Shown: positions 17,618 to 25,471 of the stretch, piece after piece
How the letters are laid out: every line of letters begins with the position of its first letter
How positions within the stretch are numbered: the stretch's first letter is position 1
Assembly: GCF_002258315.1 (NCBI RefSeq)
Contig: NZ_NOYD01000054.1
Coordinates: 58,539 to 122,538 of the forward strand
Direction of reading: 5' to 3'
Source: Rhodococcus sp. 06-462-5
Lineage (GTDB): Bacteria > Actinomycetota > Actinomycetes > Mycobacteriales > Mycobacteriaceae
Length of the DNA stretch: 64,000 nucleotides
The notes under the pieces: model-generated
Told to the model about the DNA's origin: nothing
What the model saw: only the letters and a program-made list of their open reading frames with translations
Database searches by the model: none
Translations under genes and position numbers: made by a program

Positions 17618-17710
17618 GCAGCGTGTCAGCGGTCATGTAATTCCCCAGGTGTGAGGGGTTGTCCGTCACGTAATTCCTCACCCGCTGTCACGTAATTCCC
17701 CACCCTGGGG
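17618..17710. repeat. IS21-family left terminal region with target duplication
   Basis: Target-duplication copy GCAGCG (17618-17623), then the terminal inverted repeat from 17624 and two more spaced copies of the motif [G]TCACGTAATTCC. These multiple terminal repeats are the transposase binding sites in IS21 elements. A weak promoter for istA is expected between here and the GTG at 17792. Confidence 0.8.
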
Positions 17711-17791
17711 CGTGTCGGTGCGGGGTTCGGGTGCTGCTCAGGTTCGCTCCTGACACGTGGTCCTGCCAAGGGCTCGTGGAAGGGGCCTGAG

Positions 17792-19357
17792 GTGGCAAGG
17801 AAGTCATTCACCGTGAACGATCTCATCGAGATGTTCCGACACTGGAACGCCGGCCGATCCCAAGTCGAGATCCATCAGGCGCTGGGCATCGACCGCAAAA
17901 CCATCCGCAAGTACCTCCAACCAGCAGTGCGCGACGGTATCGAACCGGCACCGGCAGAGGTGTTCGACGAACAGCTCTGGCGTGAACGCATCGGCCAGTG
18001 GTTCCCCGCATTGACCGATCCCGCGGCCCGCGCCTTGACGTGGGAACACATCGCACCGCACCACGAGTGGATCACCGAACAACTCGATGTGCCGGTCACC
18101 GTCGCTACCATCGCGCAGCGTCTTCGCGATGATCACCACGTCGATGTCTCCGAATCGACCGTACGACGTTACATCGCAACGGCATTCGCCGAGCAACGGC
18201 TCGAAGAGAAAGTCACCGTCCCACGCGGGGCCGTCGAACCGGGCAGCGAAGCACAGATCGACTACGGCAAACTCGGCATGTGGTTCGACCCGAACCTCGG
18301 CCGACGAGTGACCGTGTGGGCATTCGTGATGATCCTCGCGTGCTCACGAAAGATGTTCGTCCAACCTGTCTTCCGGATGGACCAGACATCGTGGAACGCC
18401 TCGCACGTCGCTGCATTCGAGTTCTTCGGCGGCGTCCCGGCCCGGCTGGTGTGCGACAACCTCAAAACCGGTGTGGAGCGACCCGATCTCTATGACCCGA
18501 TGATCAACCCCGCCTATCAGGAGCTGGCGAGCTTCTACGGCACCCTCATCGATCCCGCCCGGGCCCGCAAACCCAAGGACAAACCCCGCGTCGAGCGGCC
18601 CATGCCCTACATTCGTGACTCGTTCTGGGCGGGCCGCGACTTCACCTCACTCGTACAGATGCAGACCGCGGCATTGCATTGGGCAAGCGAGGTATACGGG
18701 CAACATCGACACCGCGGGCTCGACGGCGTGACGCCGTCGGCGATGTTCGAGGCGATCGAACAATCCGCCCTCGCCCCGCTCCCCGTGCGCCCGTTCGAGA
18801 CCGTCCGATATTCGATCGGCACTGTCGCACCGGACTGCCACGTCAAAGCAGGCGCAGCGTTCTACTCGGTGCCGTGGCGACTGCTCGGGCAGAAGGTCAC
18901 CGTCCGCACCGCCGGAGACATGGTCCAGGTCTTTCACGACGATACTGTCGCTGCCACTCACGTTCTTCATCTGAGTGGGCGGTCGACGAATTTCGAGCAC
19001 TACCCACCGCACAAAGTCGCACACACGTTGCGCACCGTCACGTGGTGCCGCAGCCAAGCCGAGCAGATCGGTTCCGGGGCAACGAAAGTCATCGAGGAGC
19101 TGTCGACGGTCAACGCCATCCACCGCCTGCGCGCCATCCAGGCGATCATCCGACTCCGCGAGAAATACCCCGACACCCGACTCGATGCGGCCTGCACCCG
19201 GGCACTCGAACTCGACGACGTGCACTACCGCACCATCAAAGGACTCCTCGTCGCCGGCACCGAACGAGGAGAGCAGACCGACGATCACCCCTCGGTACCT
19301 GCGCCGCCGGCCCTACTCCGCGGACCCGACGCGTTCGACACTCAACAGAGCGCCTGA
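17792..19357 (+). CDS. istA: IS21-family transposase IstA
   Basis: A 521-residue DDE transposase. The N-terminal HTH reads MFRHWNAGRSQVEIHQALGIDRKTIRKYL. The catalytic core has the first Asp in PGSEAQIDYGKLGMW, the second in ARLVCDNLKTG and the Glu downstream in the helix near FWAGRDF...WASEVYGQHRHRGL. The chosen start is the GTG at 17792, which has AAGGGG ahead of it. IstA cuts and joins the element ends; IstB assists target choice. The length is normal and no frameshift is seen. Confidence 0.95.
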   Translation: MARKSFTVNDLIEMFRHWNAGRSQVEIHQALGIDRKTIRKYLQPAVRDGIEPAPAEVFDEQLWRERIGQWFPALTDPAARALTWEHIAPHHEWITEQLDVPVTVATIAQRLRDDHHVDVSESTVRRYIATAFAEQRLEEKVTVPRGAVEPGSEAQIDYGKLGMWFDPNLGRRVTVWAFVMILACSRKMFVQPVFRMDQTSWNASHVAAFEFFGGVPARLVCDNLKTGVERPDLYDPMINPAYQELASFYGTLIDPARARKPKDKPRVERPMPYIRDSFWAGRDFTSLVQMQTAALHWASEVYGQHRHRGLDGVTPSAMFEAIEQSALAPLPVRPFETVRYSIGTVAPDCHVKAGAAFYSVPWRLLGQKVTVRTAGDMVQVFHDDTVAATHVLHLSGRSTNFEHYPPHKVAHTLRTVTWCRSQAEQIGSGATKVIEELSTVNAIHRLRAIQAIIRLREKYPDTRLDAACTRALELDDVHYRTIKGLLVAGTERGEQTDDHPSVPAPPALLRGPDAFDTQQSA

Positions 19358-19415
19358 ACTCGACAGCATCTATTCACGCTGCACCACAACCACATTCGAA
19401 TCCAAGGACATCACT

Positions 19416-20171
19416 ATGACCATTCACGACCCATCCCTGCGGACCGCACTCAAGACATTGAAACTCACCGGCATGCTCGACACCCTCGACGCTCGGCTCG
19501 CGCAAACCCGAGACGGGCAACTCGGACACCTCGAGTTCCTGCAAGTGCTCTGCGAAGACGAAATCGCACGCCGAGAATCCGCCGCCCTCACCCGACGAGT
19601 GCGCCGAGCGAAGTTCGAGCAGGCCAACACTTTCGAGGACTTCGACTTCACCGTCAGCCCGAAACTCCCTGCTGCGATGCTCCGCGACCTCGCCGCGTTG
19701 CGGTGGCTCGACGCCGGGGAATCGGTCATCCTCTACGGGCCCGTCGGTGTCGGGAAAACCCATGTCGCACAGGCGCTCGGCCATCAGGTAGCCCGACGCG
19801 GAGGGGACATCCGGTTCGTCAAATGCTCACGCATGCTCGCCGACCTCGCGGGCGGCCACGCCGACCGCACCATAGGACAACGCATGCGCGAATACACCCG
19901 TCCCAACGTGCTCATCATCGACGACTTCGCGATGCGAGAGCACACCACCACACAATCCGATGACCTCTACGACCTGGTCTCCGACCGCGCCATCGCCGGC
20001 AAACCCCTGATCCTGACCAGCAACAGAGCCCCGAAAGACTGGTACCCACTCTTCCCCAACCCCGTCGTCGCCGAATCCCTCCTCGACAGGCTCATCAACA
20101 CCAGCCACCAAGTCCTCATGGACGGACCGTCGTATCGACCCCGCAAACGACCCGGCACCAAGACCACCTGA
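19416..20171 (+). CDS. istB: IS21-family helper ATPase IstB
   Basis: A 251-residue AAA+ protein of the DnaC/IstB family: Walker A GPVGVGKTHVAQALGH, Walker B VLIIDDFAM, and the arginine-containing LTSNRAPKDWYPLF segment. It remodels target DNA for IstA. The ATG at 19416 is 58 bp after the istA stop. Length and motifs are intact, so the element looks functional. Confidence 0.95.
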   Translation: MTIHDPSLRTALKTLKLTGMLDTLDARLAQTRDGQLGHLEFLQVLCEDEIARRESAALTRRVRRAKFEQANTFEDFDFTVSPKLPAAMLRDLAALRWLDAGESVILYGPVGVGKTHVAQALGHQVARRGGDIRFVKCSRMLADLAGGHADRTIGQRMREYTRPNVLIIDDFAMREHTTTQSDDLYDLVSDRAIAGKPLILTSNRAPKDWYPLFPNPVVAESLLDRLINTSHQVLMDGPSYRPRKRPGTKTT

Positions 20172-20218
20172 CAACCGAGCCCGTCACCGATATCCTCACC
20201 ACAGCAGCTCCGGACCTG

Positions 20219-20271
20219 GGGAATTACGTGACAACGACCCCTGGGGAATTACGCGACCGTCGACAGCAGCG
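20219..20271. repeat. IS21-family right terminal region with target duplication
   Basis: Two copies of GGGGAATTACGYGAC (20219-20233 and 20243-20257), inverted relative to the left end, end at CGACA (20265). The second target copy GCAGCG follows at 20266-20271. Confidence 0.85.
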
Positions 20272-20496
20272 CAGCTCAGTCGACTGATGTGGTCGCCGTG
20301 GCTCGCCAGAGCAGGCATGAAGCGACGGGTAAACGCGATCGAACGAGAAGCTCAAGGCCTCGACGCTGAGGTCCTCGATGCGGTGGACAGGGCCAAGCAG
20401 TTTCACACCTACTACTGAAGCTGCAAAGGGGTTGGTAAACCCGAATTGCAGTTCAGGCGATGCATTTTGCGAACTACCTACGACGGTAGTCGTGTC

Positions 20497-21516
20497 CTAG
20501 CCTGCAGCGATCGCAGCGACGACGTGAGCTGCGGCGATGGTCTCACTTACTGCAGAACACGCTCGTACCAACGCATCCTGCAATACGACCAGCTCCCGGC
20601 GGACACTGCGACCGGCCCCGTAGTGGTCGAAGAGATGCTGGAGGGCGTCAGCGTCGATGACGTCGACCGCGCCGAGATTCGGATTTCCCGCGGCCTGGCG
20701 GGCCCGCCTACCGATGATCGACCCCAGCGCGGCTGAATTAGCTAAGGCGGGCAGGGTGATTCGCGTGTTCAGGTATTCGCGAGCCTGTTTGTAGTGGGGG
20801 CTGTCGATGTAGTCGTTATGGACGGCGACGACACATGCTGCCGGAAGTCGCTCGGCGATCATCCTCAGAGTCAAGCCGAAGAACATTGCGATCCGCGGCT
20901 CCGGATCGACGCCGATACCTGGACGACGTATCCACTGGTCCGTGTCATCGAGCACGAGCGTCGGAATCAAGCCACTGCGCGAAATCAGTTCCAGGACCCT
21001 GATGGCCTGATCCACGACATCCTCACCTTGCGATGGTTCGTTCACCACGCTGCCGAGCTCGATCGCGAGATTGCCGGCCAACCATGGGAGACCAACCGAG
21101 AATTTGACCGGTCGATGTGGGGAACCTCCACGCATTTCCCGAGCAATCTTCTGGACTGCCCGGTTCTCGTCGAGCTGTTTGGCGATGGTGTTGACCAACA
21201 GACGCGGGAATTCAGCCGGATCGGAGACGAGGGAGTCGGTCTGAAATCCCATCCTGATCCTCAGTGCTGCAACGTTTTCGGAGTGAAGAGCGTCCATCAC
21301 GTACTCGGTGATCGAGGACTTACCCGAGCCACTGGCACCGATCAGAGCCACACGCTCACGCCGCCGAACAGCGTCCATGAAGCGCTGCTCGTAGTCACCA
21401 CTCACGGGGCCAGTGAGGACGTCGAACGGCACATGGACCTGCCACATACGATCCGGATCCGGCGACGGGTCGAAGGCCTTCGAGTCCCGCAATTGACGCA
21501 GTAGGGCGTCACTCAT
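20497..21516 (-). CDS. P-loop ATPase, second gene of an ATPase pair
   Basis: A 339-residue ATPase: Walker A GASGSGKSSITEYVMDAL (about residues 59-76), Walker B TLVLDDTDQW, then a sensor-like segment VAVHNDYID and a C-terminal helical region. The AAA/STAND-like layout suggests an ATP-driven switch or DNA-associated motor. Its start overlaps the stop of the upstream ATPase gene by 4 bp, so the two are coupled and probably form one complex. No closer family could be named. Confidence 0.72.
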   Translation of the reverse strand: MSDALLRQLRDSKAFDPSPDPDRMWQVHVPFDVLTGPVSGDYEQRFMDAVRRRERVALIGASGSGKSSITEYVMDALHSENVAALRIRMGFQTDSLVSDPAEFPRLLVNTIAKQLDENRAVQKIAREMRGGSPHRPVKFSVGLPWLAGNLAIELGSVVNEPSQGEDVVDQAIRVLELISRSGLIPTLVLDDTDQWIRRPGIGVDPEPRIAMFFGLTLRMIAERLPAACVVAVHNDYIDSPHYKQAREYLNTRITLPALANSAALGSIIGRRARQAAGNPNLGAVDVIDADALQHLFDHYGAGRSVRRELVVLQDALVRACSAVSETIAAAHVVAAIAAG

Positions 21517-22583
21517 TTCTGGTCCTCCGGATCAGCGTGTTCGGTCCGCAGCCATTCCGCCGGCGGAGTCAACTCGTACACCCGCCGCGGCCGCCCGGGA
21601 CCTGACGAGACTTCGCTGCTCCGGACCAGCCCCTTCTCGTAAAGTTGCTTGAAGACTTGTACAGCACGAGGACGCGTCCACCCCAACGCGGCCAGCAAGT
21701 CTTCATCCGATGCGCTGACCGGGCCCCGCACCTTCATTTCGGCCGCCAGCATCGACGCTGGGCGACCCAAAGCCCAGAGCGCATTGTCTCTATCGGCGAG
21801 GGCCAGGTAGTTGTCCTCGTACGACCCGGGGTCCTGCAGGAATCCCCGCAGAGCACTTACCAGATCTCGGGGGTTTCGCCCTACCGCATCAGCGAGGGTG
21901 CTGGCTTGCGGTTCCATGTCGATTCCCGCGCGGCGAGTGATCAACTTGATGCTTTCCGTTCTCGAGAGCGGGGGTACGTCGACGATCTTCTCGAAGAATG
22001 CATCTGCAGGCGGAGTCAGGAGACCTTGACGGTCACTTTCACGCACCGACACCGCCCACAGGTATCCCGTCGCCCACACCTCATCGCGGTACCGCCCGAA
22101 CAGTGCGTGCCCGGCCGATGCGGTGACGTCGTCGACGATGATCACCGGATACAGCCGCGTCCCAAGCGGAGCAGTGCCGTCGTCGCTTTCTGCTGCCCAC
22201 CTCCGAAGCGTGGCGTCGATGAACTGCAGGCGAAAGTCACTCAATCGCCGCAGCAAGACGTCGGGCCCGTCACTGTCGACTGCCGGTTCGCCGGTGACCT
22301 GTTCTACGACGCGGGCGAGCACGTCACGGCCGTCCGAGATCCCCTCGACCCGAACGAAGCTCATCGGGAAGTCGCCTTCGCGGCGGGCACCGGTGAACGG
22401 CTCTCGGCTGTCGAGCTGCAGCTGTCTAAGCAGCGACGTTCGGCCTGTGCCGCGGTCCCCCGTCACCAGAACGTTGAGCTCAGCGTTCAATCCGTCCCAT
22501 ATCGCGGCGAGTTCGTCTCGCCGGCCGACGAACAGTTCGGCGTCGACGGAATTGTCGAGCAGAGGACGTGCGCTGATCTTCAT
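21513..22583 (-). CDS. AAA-type ATPase with C-terminal winged helix
   Basis: A 356-residue protein: an ORC/STAND-like N-terminus (LFVGRRDELAAIWDGL), Walker A VTGDRGTGRTSLLRQL, Walker B PVIIVDDV, and a C-terminal winged helix (VSASDEDLLAALGWTRPRAVQVFKQLYEKGLVRSSEV...GRPRRVYELT). This is the architecture of ATPases that bind DNA or act as regulated switches. The ATG at 22583 is only 4 bp from a perfect palindrome that covers the -10, so the mRNA is nearly leaderless and the gene is probably autoregulated. It may be part of a defence or segregation system (inference). Confidence 0.72.
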   Translation of the reverse strand: MKISARPLLDNSVDAELFVGRRDELAAIWDGLNAELNVLVTGDRGTGRTSLLRQLQLDSREPFTGARREGDFPMSFVRVEGISDGRDVLARVVEQVTGEPAVDSDGPDVLLRRLSDFRLQFIDATLRRWAAESDDGTAPLGTRLYPVIIVDDVTASAGHALFGRYRDEVWATGYLWAVSVRESDRQGLLTPPADAFFEKIVDVPPLSRTESIKLITRRAGIDMEPQASTLADAVGRNPRDLVSALRGFLQDPGSYEDNYLALADRDNALWALGRPASMLAAEMKVRGPVSASDEDLLAALGWTRPRAVQVFKQLYEKGLVRSSEVSSGPGRPRRVYELTPPAEWLRTEHADPEDQK

Positions 22584-22586
22584 GAG

Positions 22587-22619
22587 ACTTACAGTACTTA
22601 CTGTAAGTTTCGTTAGCAA
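22587..22619 (-). promoter_or_regulatory. Promoter overlapped by a perfect palindromic operator
   Basis: On the minus strand, -35 TTGCTA (22619-22614), a 17-bp spacer and -10 TACTGT (22596-22591) lead to a start point about one base from the ATG at 22583. The -10 lies inside a perfect inverted repeat, 22587-22608, with 10-bp arms ACTTACAGTA and TACTGTAAGT and a 2-bp centre. A protein bound here would block the promoter. Confidence 0.72.
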
Positions 22620-22646
22620 TACCTTGCGGGCGGTTGACCACGATCG

Positions 22647-23276
22647 CTACAACAGATCTGGTACGTCCAAGATCGCGACACCAGTTTCTTCACGCCACCG
22701 CTCCAGCAGGTCCGCTCGCTCAGACAGGGTGACCGTGGCCTGGACGGTATGACGATGCTCCTCGCCTGCCACCCCCGCTTGCCCGAACAGTGCAATGCAC
22801 CGCCGGGCATGTTCGAGGTCGTGGCGGGCCCAGTACCGCAGACCCTCGAACCCGGCCTCCCGTAACGCGGCCGCCCACCGCTGCGTCAGCGGATAGTCGG
22901 CGGTAGTAAAGATTTCTGCCGTGACTCCGAGCGCGACACCGGTGTTCGCAGTCAGATCAGCGAGCCTGATATCAGCATCCAACGTGATCGTCGACGCTGC
23001 ACGCGCATCGACCTCGTATCTCGGCACGACCTGTTGGCCACCGAAAATCTCCAGGAGAGTGACCACTTCGTCTTCGGCCAGGTAGCAAGTCCCATCAGGG
23101 GCTTCGAGGTCGAACCTGCCGCCGCCATTCGATGAGTACCACCACGGTCCCAGACTGGCCTGATGCGATCGAAACAGCTCGGCCCCAGCCGGGTAGACGC
23201 ACGACGGAAATCGCTCCGCCAATTCACCGACGGGCTTGGGCTCGAACAGATGAACGACGGCGCGTTCAGCGCTCAC
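22647..23276 (-). CDS. RES-domain toxin (NAD+ phosphorylase type)
   Basis: A 209-residue RES protein. The conserved Arg lies in ELFRSHQASLGPWWYSSNGGGRFDL, the Glu in YLAEDEVVTLLEIF and the late segment in EGLRYWARHDLEHARRCIALFG. RES toxins degrade NAD+ (the MbcT/Res group) and are held by an Xre/MbcA antitoxin. The GTG at 23276 overlaps the antitoxin stop (GTGA); the longer open frame upstream is the antitoxin gene read out of frame. Gene order antitoxin-toxin is the usual one. Confidence 0.85.
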   Translation of the reverse strand: MSAERAVVHLFEPKPVGELAERFPSCVYPAGAELFRSHQASLGPWWYSSNGGGRFDLEAPDGTCYLAEDEVVTLLEIFGGQQVVPRYEVDARAASTITLDADIRLADLTANTGVALGVTAEIFTTADYPLTQRWAAALREAGFEGLRYWARHDLEHARRCIALFGQAGVAGEEHRHTVQATVTLSERADLLERWREETGVAILDVPDLL

Positions 23277-23776
23277 GCCGCAAGCCGACTGACCGCAGCC
23301 CGGGCAGCGCGAGCAGCCGTAGGAACGTCCCCGTCGAGAAGTGCTTGCCGAGGTGTACGGCCGTCGAGCTCTGGCTGTTCGGTAGTCAGCCACGCGACCG
23401 CCAACCATCCACGCGGGTCCTGCCCCGCCCACACACGCAGCACCTCTTGGATGCCGAGAATCGGCTTCGCCGGTTGGGCATCGGTGAAGCCTGCGGCGGC
23501 GTAGCCGTATTTGCCGTTGCTGCCGGTCAACCGAAGAACGCGGTTCTCTTTCACAGCCTTGCTCAAGGCAGCACGCGTCCAACCCGCAACGTCGAGGGCC
23601 TGACTGGGGGTCAAGATTTCCCCTACGTGCTCACTCCACGCGCGACGCGCCTTGAGGCCGTTGACGATGCCGCCGAGGCCCGCTATTGCATACGCCAGAT
23701 CACGCTCGTCCGGCGCGCCACTGGCCTCGACCAGCCGGTGCGCCATGACCTCGAAATCCTTCTCGACAGTGGACAT
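23273..23776 (-). CDS. Xre/MbcA/ParS-type antitoxin of the RES toxin
   Basis: A 167-residue protein: a predicted HTH around LTPSQALDVAGWTRAALSKAVKENRVLRL and the C-terminal toxin-binding region (ILGIQEVLRVWAGQDPRGWLAVAWLTTEQPELDGRTPRQALLDGD), which is the DUF2384-like signature. The start MSTVEKDF at 23776 is chosen because a -35/-10 pair places the transcription start at this ATG; two upstream Met codons lie within the promoter. It probably represses its own operon through the direct repeats at 23805-23822. Confidence 0.82.
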   Translation of the reverse strand: MSTVEKDFEVMAHRLVEASGAPDERDLAYAIAGLGGIVNGLKARRAWSEHVGEILTPSQALDVAGWTRAALSKAVKENRVLRLTGSNGKYGYAAAGFTDAQPAKPILGIQEVLRVWAGQDPRGWLAVAWLTTEQPELDGRTPRQALLDGDVPTAARAARAAVSRLAA

Positions 23777-23783
23777 ACCCTGA

Positions 23784-23822
23784 TCATCCCCGGCTGTTCG
23801 CGTCATGTCAACCATGTCAACC
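23784..23822 (-). promoter_or_regulatory. Promoter and repeated operator of the RES/Xre operon
   Basis: Minus strand: two adjacent copies of the 9-mer GTTGACATG (23822-23814 and 23813-23805). The second supplies -35 TTGACA (23812-23807). After a 17-bp spacer comes -10 GATGAT (23789-23784), putting transcription start at or next to the ATG at 23776 (leaderless). Binding of the antitoxin to the repeats would cover the -35. Confidence 0.65.
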
Positions 23823-23936
23823 TGAATACAGGGATGTGATCGTTAGCGTGCGGGAAGTGTCGTACCTGGCCGGTACGGTCGGGACGCGAAACTCCTGCGA
23901 CGGGGCAGAGAGTCGAGGTGGGTTGGGAGCGTCTAA

Positions 23937-24710
23937 ATGTCACCGGTGAGCAAGAAACGCAAGGGTGCAGGCAAGGGGTCAGGGCGATCGCGTAGCGGTC
24001 CGGGAGCCGCTGCATTGCCAGAATGGGCGCAGCGGGCCGGGTACGTCACACCACCGGTAGCGGGGATCCGTCCCCCTGCGAATCCTGGCGTGACTGCACC
24101 GGCAGAAGTGCAGATCATCGACCGGCATTGCCAGATTTGGCAGGCCTACACCGAGGGCGGTTTTTCCGGCACCTGCATTGCTGCGGTGCGTTGCCTGATT
24201 CCGGCATTGCGTGACTACGGGATCGAGGCTGAGCCGTTGGTCGTGTACGGGCAGGTGGCGTGGTCGGACGAGCAGTGGGTGGAGCTGGGAAGCCGCACAC
24301 CGAAATGGGAGTCGGACACATGGTGGACAGGACACCTAGTGTTGTGGATTCCGGCAATGGGCCGGATTGTCGATCCGACCGTCTACCAAGCAAACCGGCG
24401 CGGAATGCCGACAACGATCACTCGGGCTCTGGTCTTCTCGATCGGTTCACTAGATCTGATGGAGACAGCGGGAGTGAACAAGGATGGTGCCCTGGTGCAG
24501 TACGAACGAGTCATCGGCGCGGACATGAGTTGGTTCGATCGCGATCACGCCGATCGCGAGGCGATCGAAGATGCCCTCCGAATTCTGCGAAGCGCAGTAT
24601 CCGACTCACTCGGCAGCAAGGCGGACCGAAAATCTGGTTGGATGGAGACCGCGACCCACCCACCATTGGTGGAAGCCTTACGCCTACGAGGCTTGATCTC
24701 CGCAACATAA
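23937..24710 (+). CDS. Hypothetical protein with a transglutaminase/papain-like C-H-D pattern
   Basis: A 257-residue cytoplasmic protein. After a basic, Gly/Ser-rich N-terminus (residues 1-25) it holds GGFSGTCIAAVRCLIPALRDYGIEAEPLVVYG, then DTWWTGHLVLWIPAMGRIVDPTVYQ. The order Cys at a helix start, His in a strand, then Asp in IVDPT is that of transglutaminase-like and arylamine N-acetyltransferase folds. This is pattern recognition, not a family match. It is divergent from the RES/Xre operon and convergent with RelE/Phd. A role as effector or processing enzyme is possible but unproven. Confidence 0.55.
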   Translation: MSPVSKKRKGAGKGSGRSRSGPGAAALPEWAQRAGYVTPPVAGIRPPANPGVTAPAEVQIIDRHCQIWQAYTEGGFSGTCIAAVRCLIPALRDYGIEAEPLVVYGQVAWSDEQWVELGSRTPKWESDTWWTGHLVLWIPAMGRIVDPTVYQANRRGMPTTITRALVFSIGSLDLMETAGVNKDGALVQYERVIGADMSWFDRDHADREAIEDALRILRSAVSDSLGSKADRKSGWMETATHPPLVEALRLRGLISAT

Positions 24711-24731
24711 TCCGGTAGCTACGCAATCTTC

Positions 24732-25010
24732 TCAGCGGTAGGCATCTGACCGGTGTGAGATCGCGGTGACCTGCACGATGCGCTGCCCGGCGTCGATCAG
24801 ATAGAGAACCCGGTAGGTGCCTCTGCGGGCGCTGTAGGCGGGCGAAAGCGGCGGGGCCAGGGGCTTCCCGACCCGCTGCGGATTCTCCAGCAATGCTCCG
24901 GTGATGAACTCGTACACCGCAGCGGCGACCTTCTCGGGAAGAGTGTGACTGATAGCGCGAGACGCTGATCGAGCAATCACAAGCCGATACGGCGCTTCAG
25001 GCTCACTCAC
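24732..25010 (-). CDS. RelE/ParE-family toxin
   Basis: A 92-residue RelE-type protein: YRLVIARSASRAISHTLPEKVAAAVYEFITGALLENPQRVGKPLA...YSARRGTYRVLYLIDAGQRIVQVTAISHRSDAYR. The RGTYRVLY strand and C-terminal SHRSDAYR are hallmark residues of RelE mRNA interferases. The GTG at 25010 overlaps the antitoxin stop by 4 bp. It is part of a Phd/RelE module. Confidence 0.92.
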   Translation of the reverse strand: MSEPEAPYRLVIARSASRAISHTLPEKVAAAVYEFITGALLENPQRVGKPLAPPLSPAYSARRGTYRVLYLIDAGQRIVQVTAISHRSDAYR

Positions 25011-25294
25011 GCGCGGGTAGACCGGCCAGCGACCCGCATGACCTCGGCCAACTCCTTCGCATCGAGACTGTCACCCTCAGGCAGCTCCGCCACGCCCCGA
25101 AGATGAGATGTCAGCAGTTCCTGATCCGATAGCACTGCAATGGTCTCCTGCAGCGCATCGAAATCGTCGGCAGCGAGCAACACAGCAGCCCGGTGCCCAT
25201 TACGGGTGATCTCATACCGGGCGTGGGTTTGTTCTGCATCGTCCACAATCTTGGACAGACGCGCACGCGCATCCGCGACCGGCAAAGTAGTCAT
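25007..25294 (-). CDS. Phd/YefM-family antitoxin
   Basis: A 95-residue antitoxin: MTTLPVADARARLSKIVDDAEQTHARYEITRNGHRAAVLLAADDF, the Phd/YefM fold that binds operator DNA, with a C-terminal toxin-neutralising tail. The ATG at 25294 is preferred over 25300 because the predicted transcription start falls at about 25295. It is coupled to relE. Confidence 0.9.
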   Translation of the reverse strand: MTTLPVADARARLSKIVDDAEQTHARYEITRNGHRAAVLLAADDFDALQETIAVLSDQELLTSHLRGVAELPEGDSLDAKELAEVMRVAGRSTRA

Positions 25295-25301
25295 GTACAT
25301 A

Positions 25302-25330
25302 ATTAGAGCGCAAATAGTGCGAGGGTGCAA
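25302..25330 (-). promoter_or_regulatory. Promoter of the Phd/RelE operon
   Basis: Minus strand -35 TTGCAC (25330-25325), 17-bp spacer, -10 TCTAAT (25307-25302). The start point would lie at the antitoxin ATG, giving a leaderless mRNA as for the neighbouring RES/Xre operon. Confidence 0.55.
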
Positions 25331-25353
25331 TTGCCGTTCGACGCGACACAGCA

Positions 25354-25440
25354 CTAACTGGTGACCAAAACCCGAAGTTCGCCCATCCGACTTCAGTGCG
25401 CGCGGTCAGCGGCGTGGGAATTTCACCACCGCTCTCGGAC
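25354..25440 (-). pseudogene. 3' fragment of the secreted pilus-locus protein gene
   Basis: Read leftward, this stretch encodes IPTPLTARTEV and then, after a one-base shift, MGELRVLVTS and a stop. This is a decayed copy of the last ~25 residues of the secreted protein at 33464-34405 (IPTPLTSRTEVRIGELQVLVTN). Only the tail is present. It is a scar of duplication or recombination between the two regions. Confidence 0.7.
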
Positions 25441-25471
25441 TCGCTGCAGCCGCCCGAACATGCCGTAGGTC

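Larger units (their letters stand above)
17624..20265 (+). mobile_element. IS21-family insertion sequence with istA and istB
   Basis: A complete element of 2642 bp. Its left end begins TGTCAGCGGTCATGTAATTC and its right end, read inward, begins TGTCGACGGTCGCGTAATTC. Both ends hold further copies of the internal repeat GTCACGTAATTCC (near 17660 and 17684 on the left, 20219-20233 on the right), as is usual for IS21 multiple terminal repeats. Flanks are the direct repeat GCAGCG at 17618-17623 and 20266-20271, a 6-bp target duplication. The element is intact and may be active. It is similar in kind to IS1415 of R. erythropolis; identity was not checked. Confidence 0.93.
17249..20418 (+). pseudogene. 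Small membrane-anchored protein gene split by the IS21-family element
   Basis: The 5' part (17249-17623) encodes MDISGVASIIGALGIGSFAGQYLIG..., an N-terminal membrane anchor followed by a charged cytoplasmic domain. The 3' part (20266-20418) encodes AAQLSRLMWSPWLARAG...AKQFHTYY and a TGA stop. Removing the IS and one copy of the 6-bp duplication GCAGCG joins both parts in one frame and restores a 173-residue protein. Family not recognised; similar short proteins with one TM segment are common in Rhodococcus. Confidence 0.82.
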
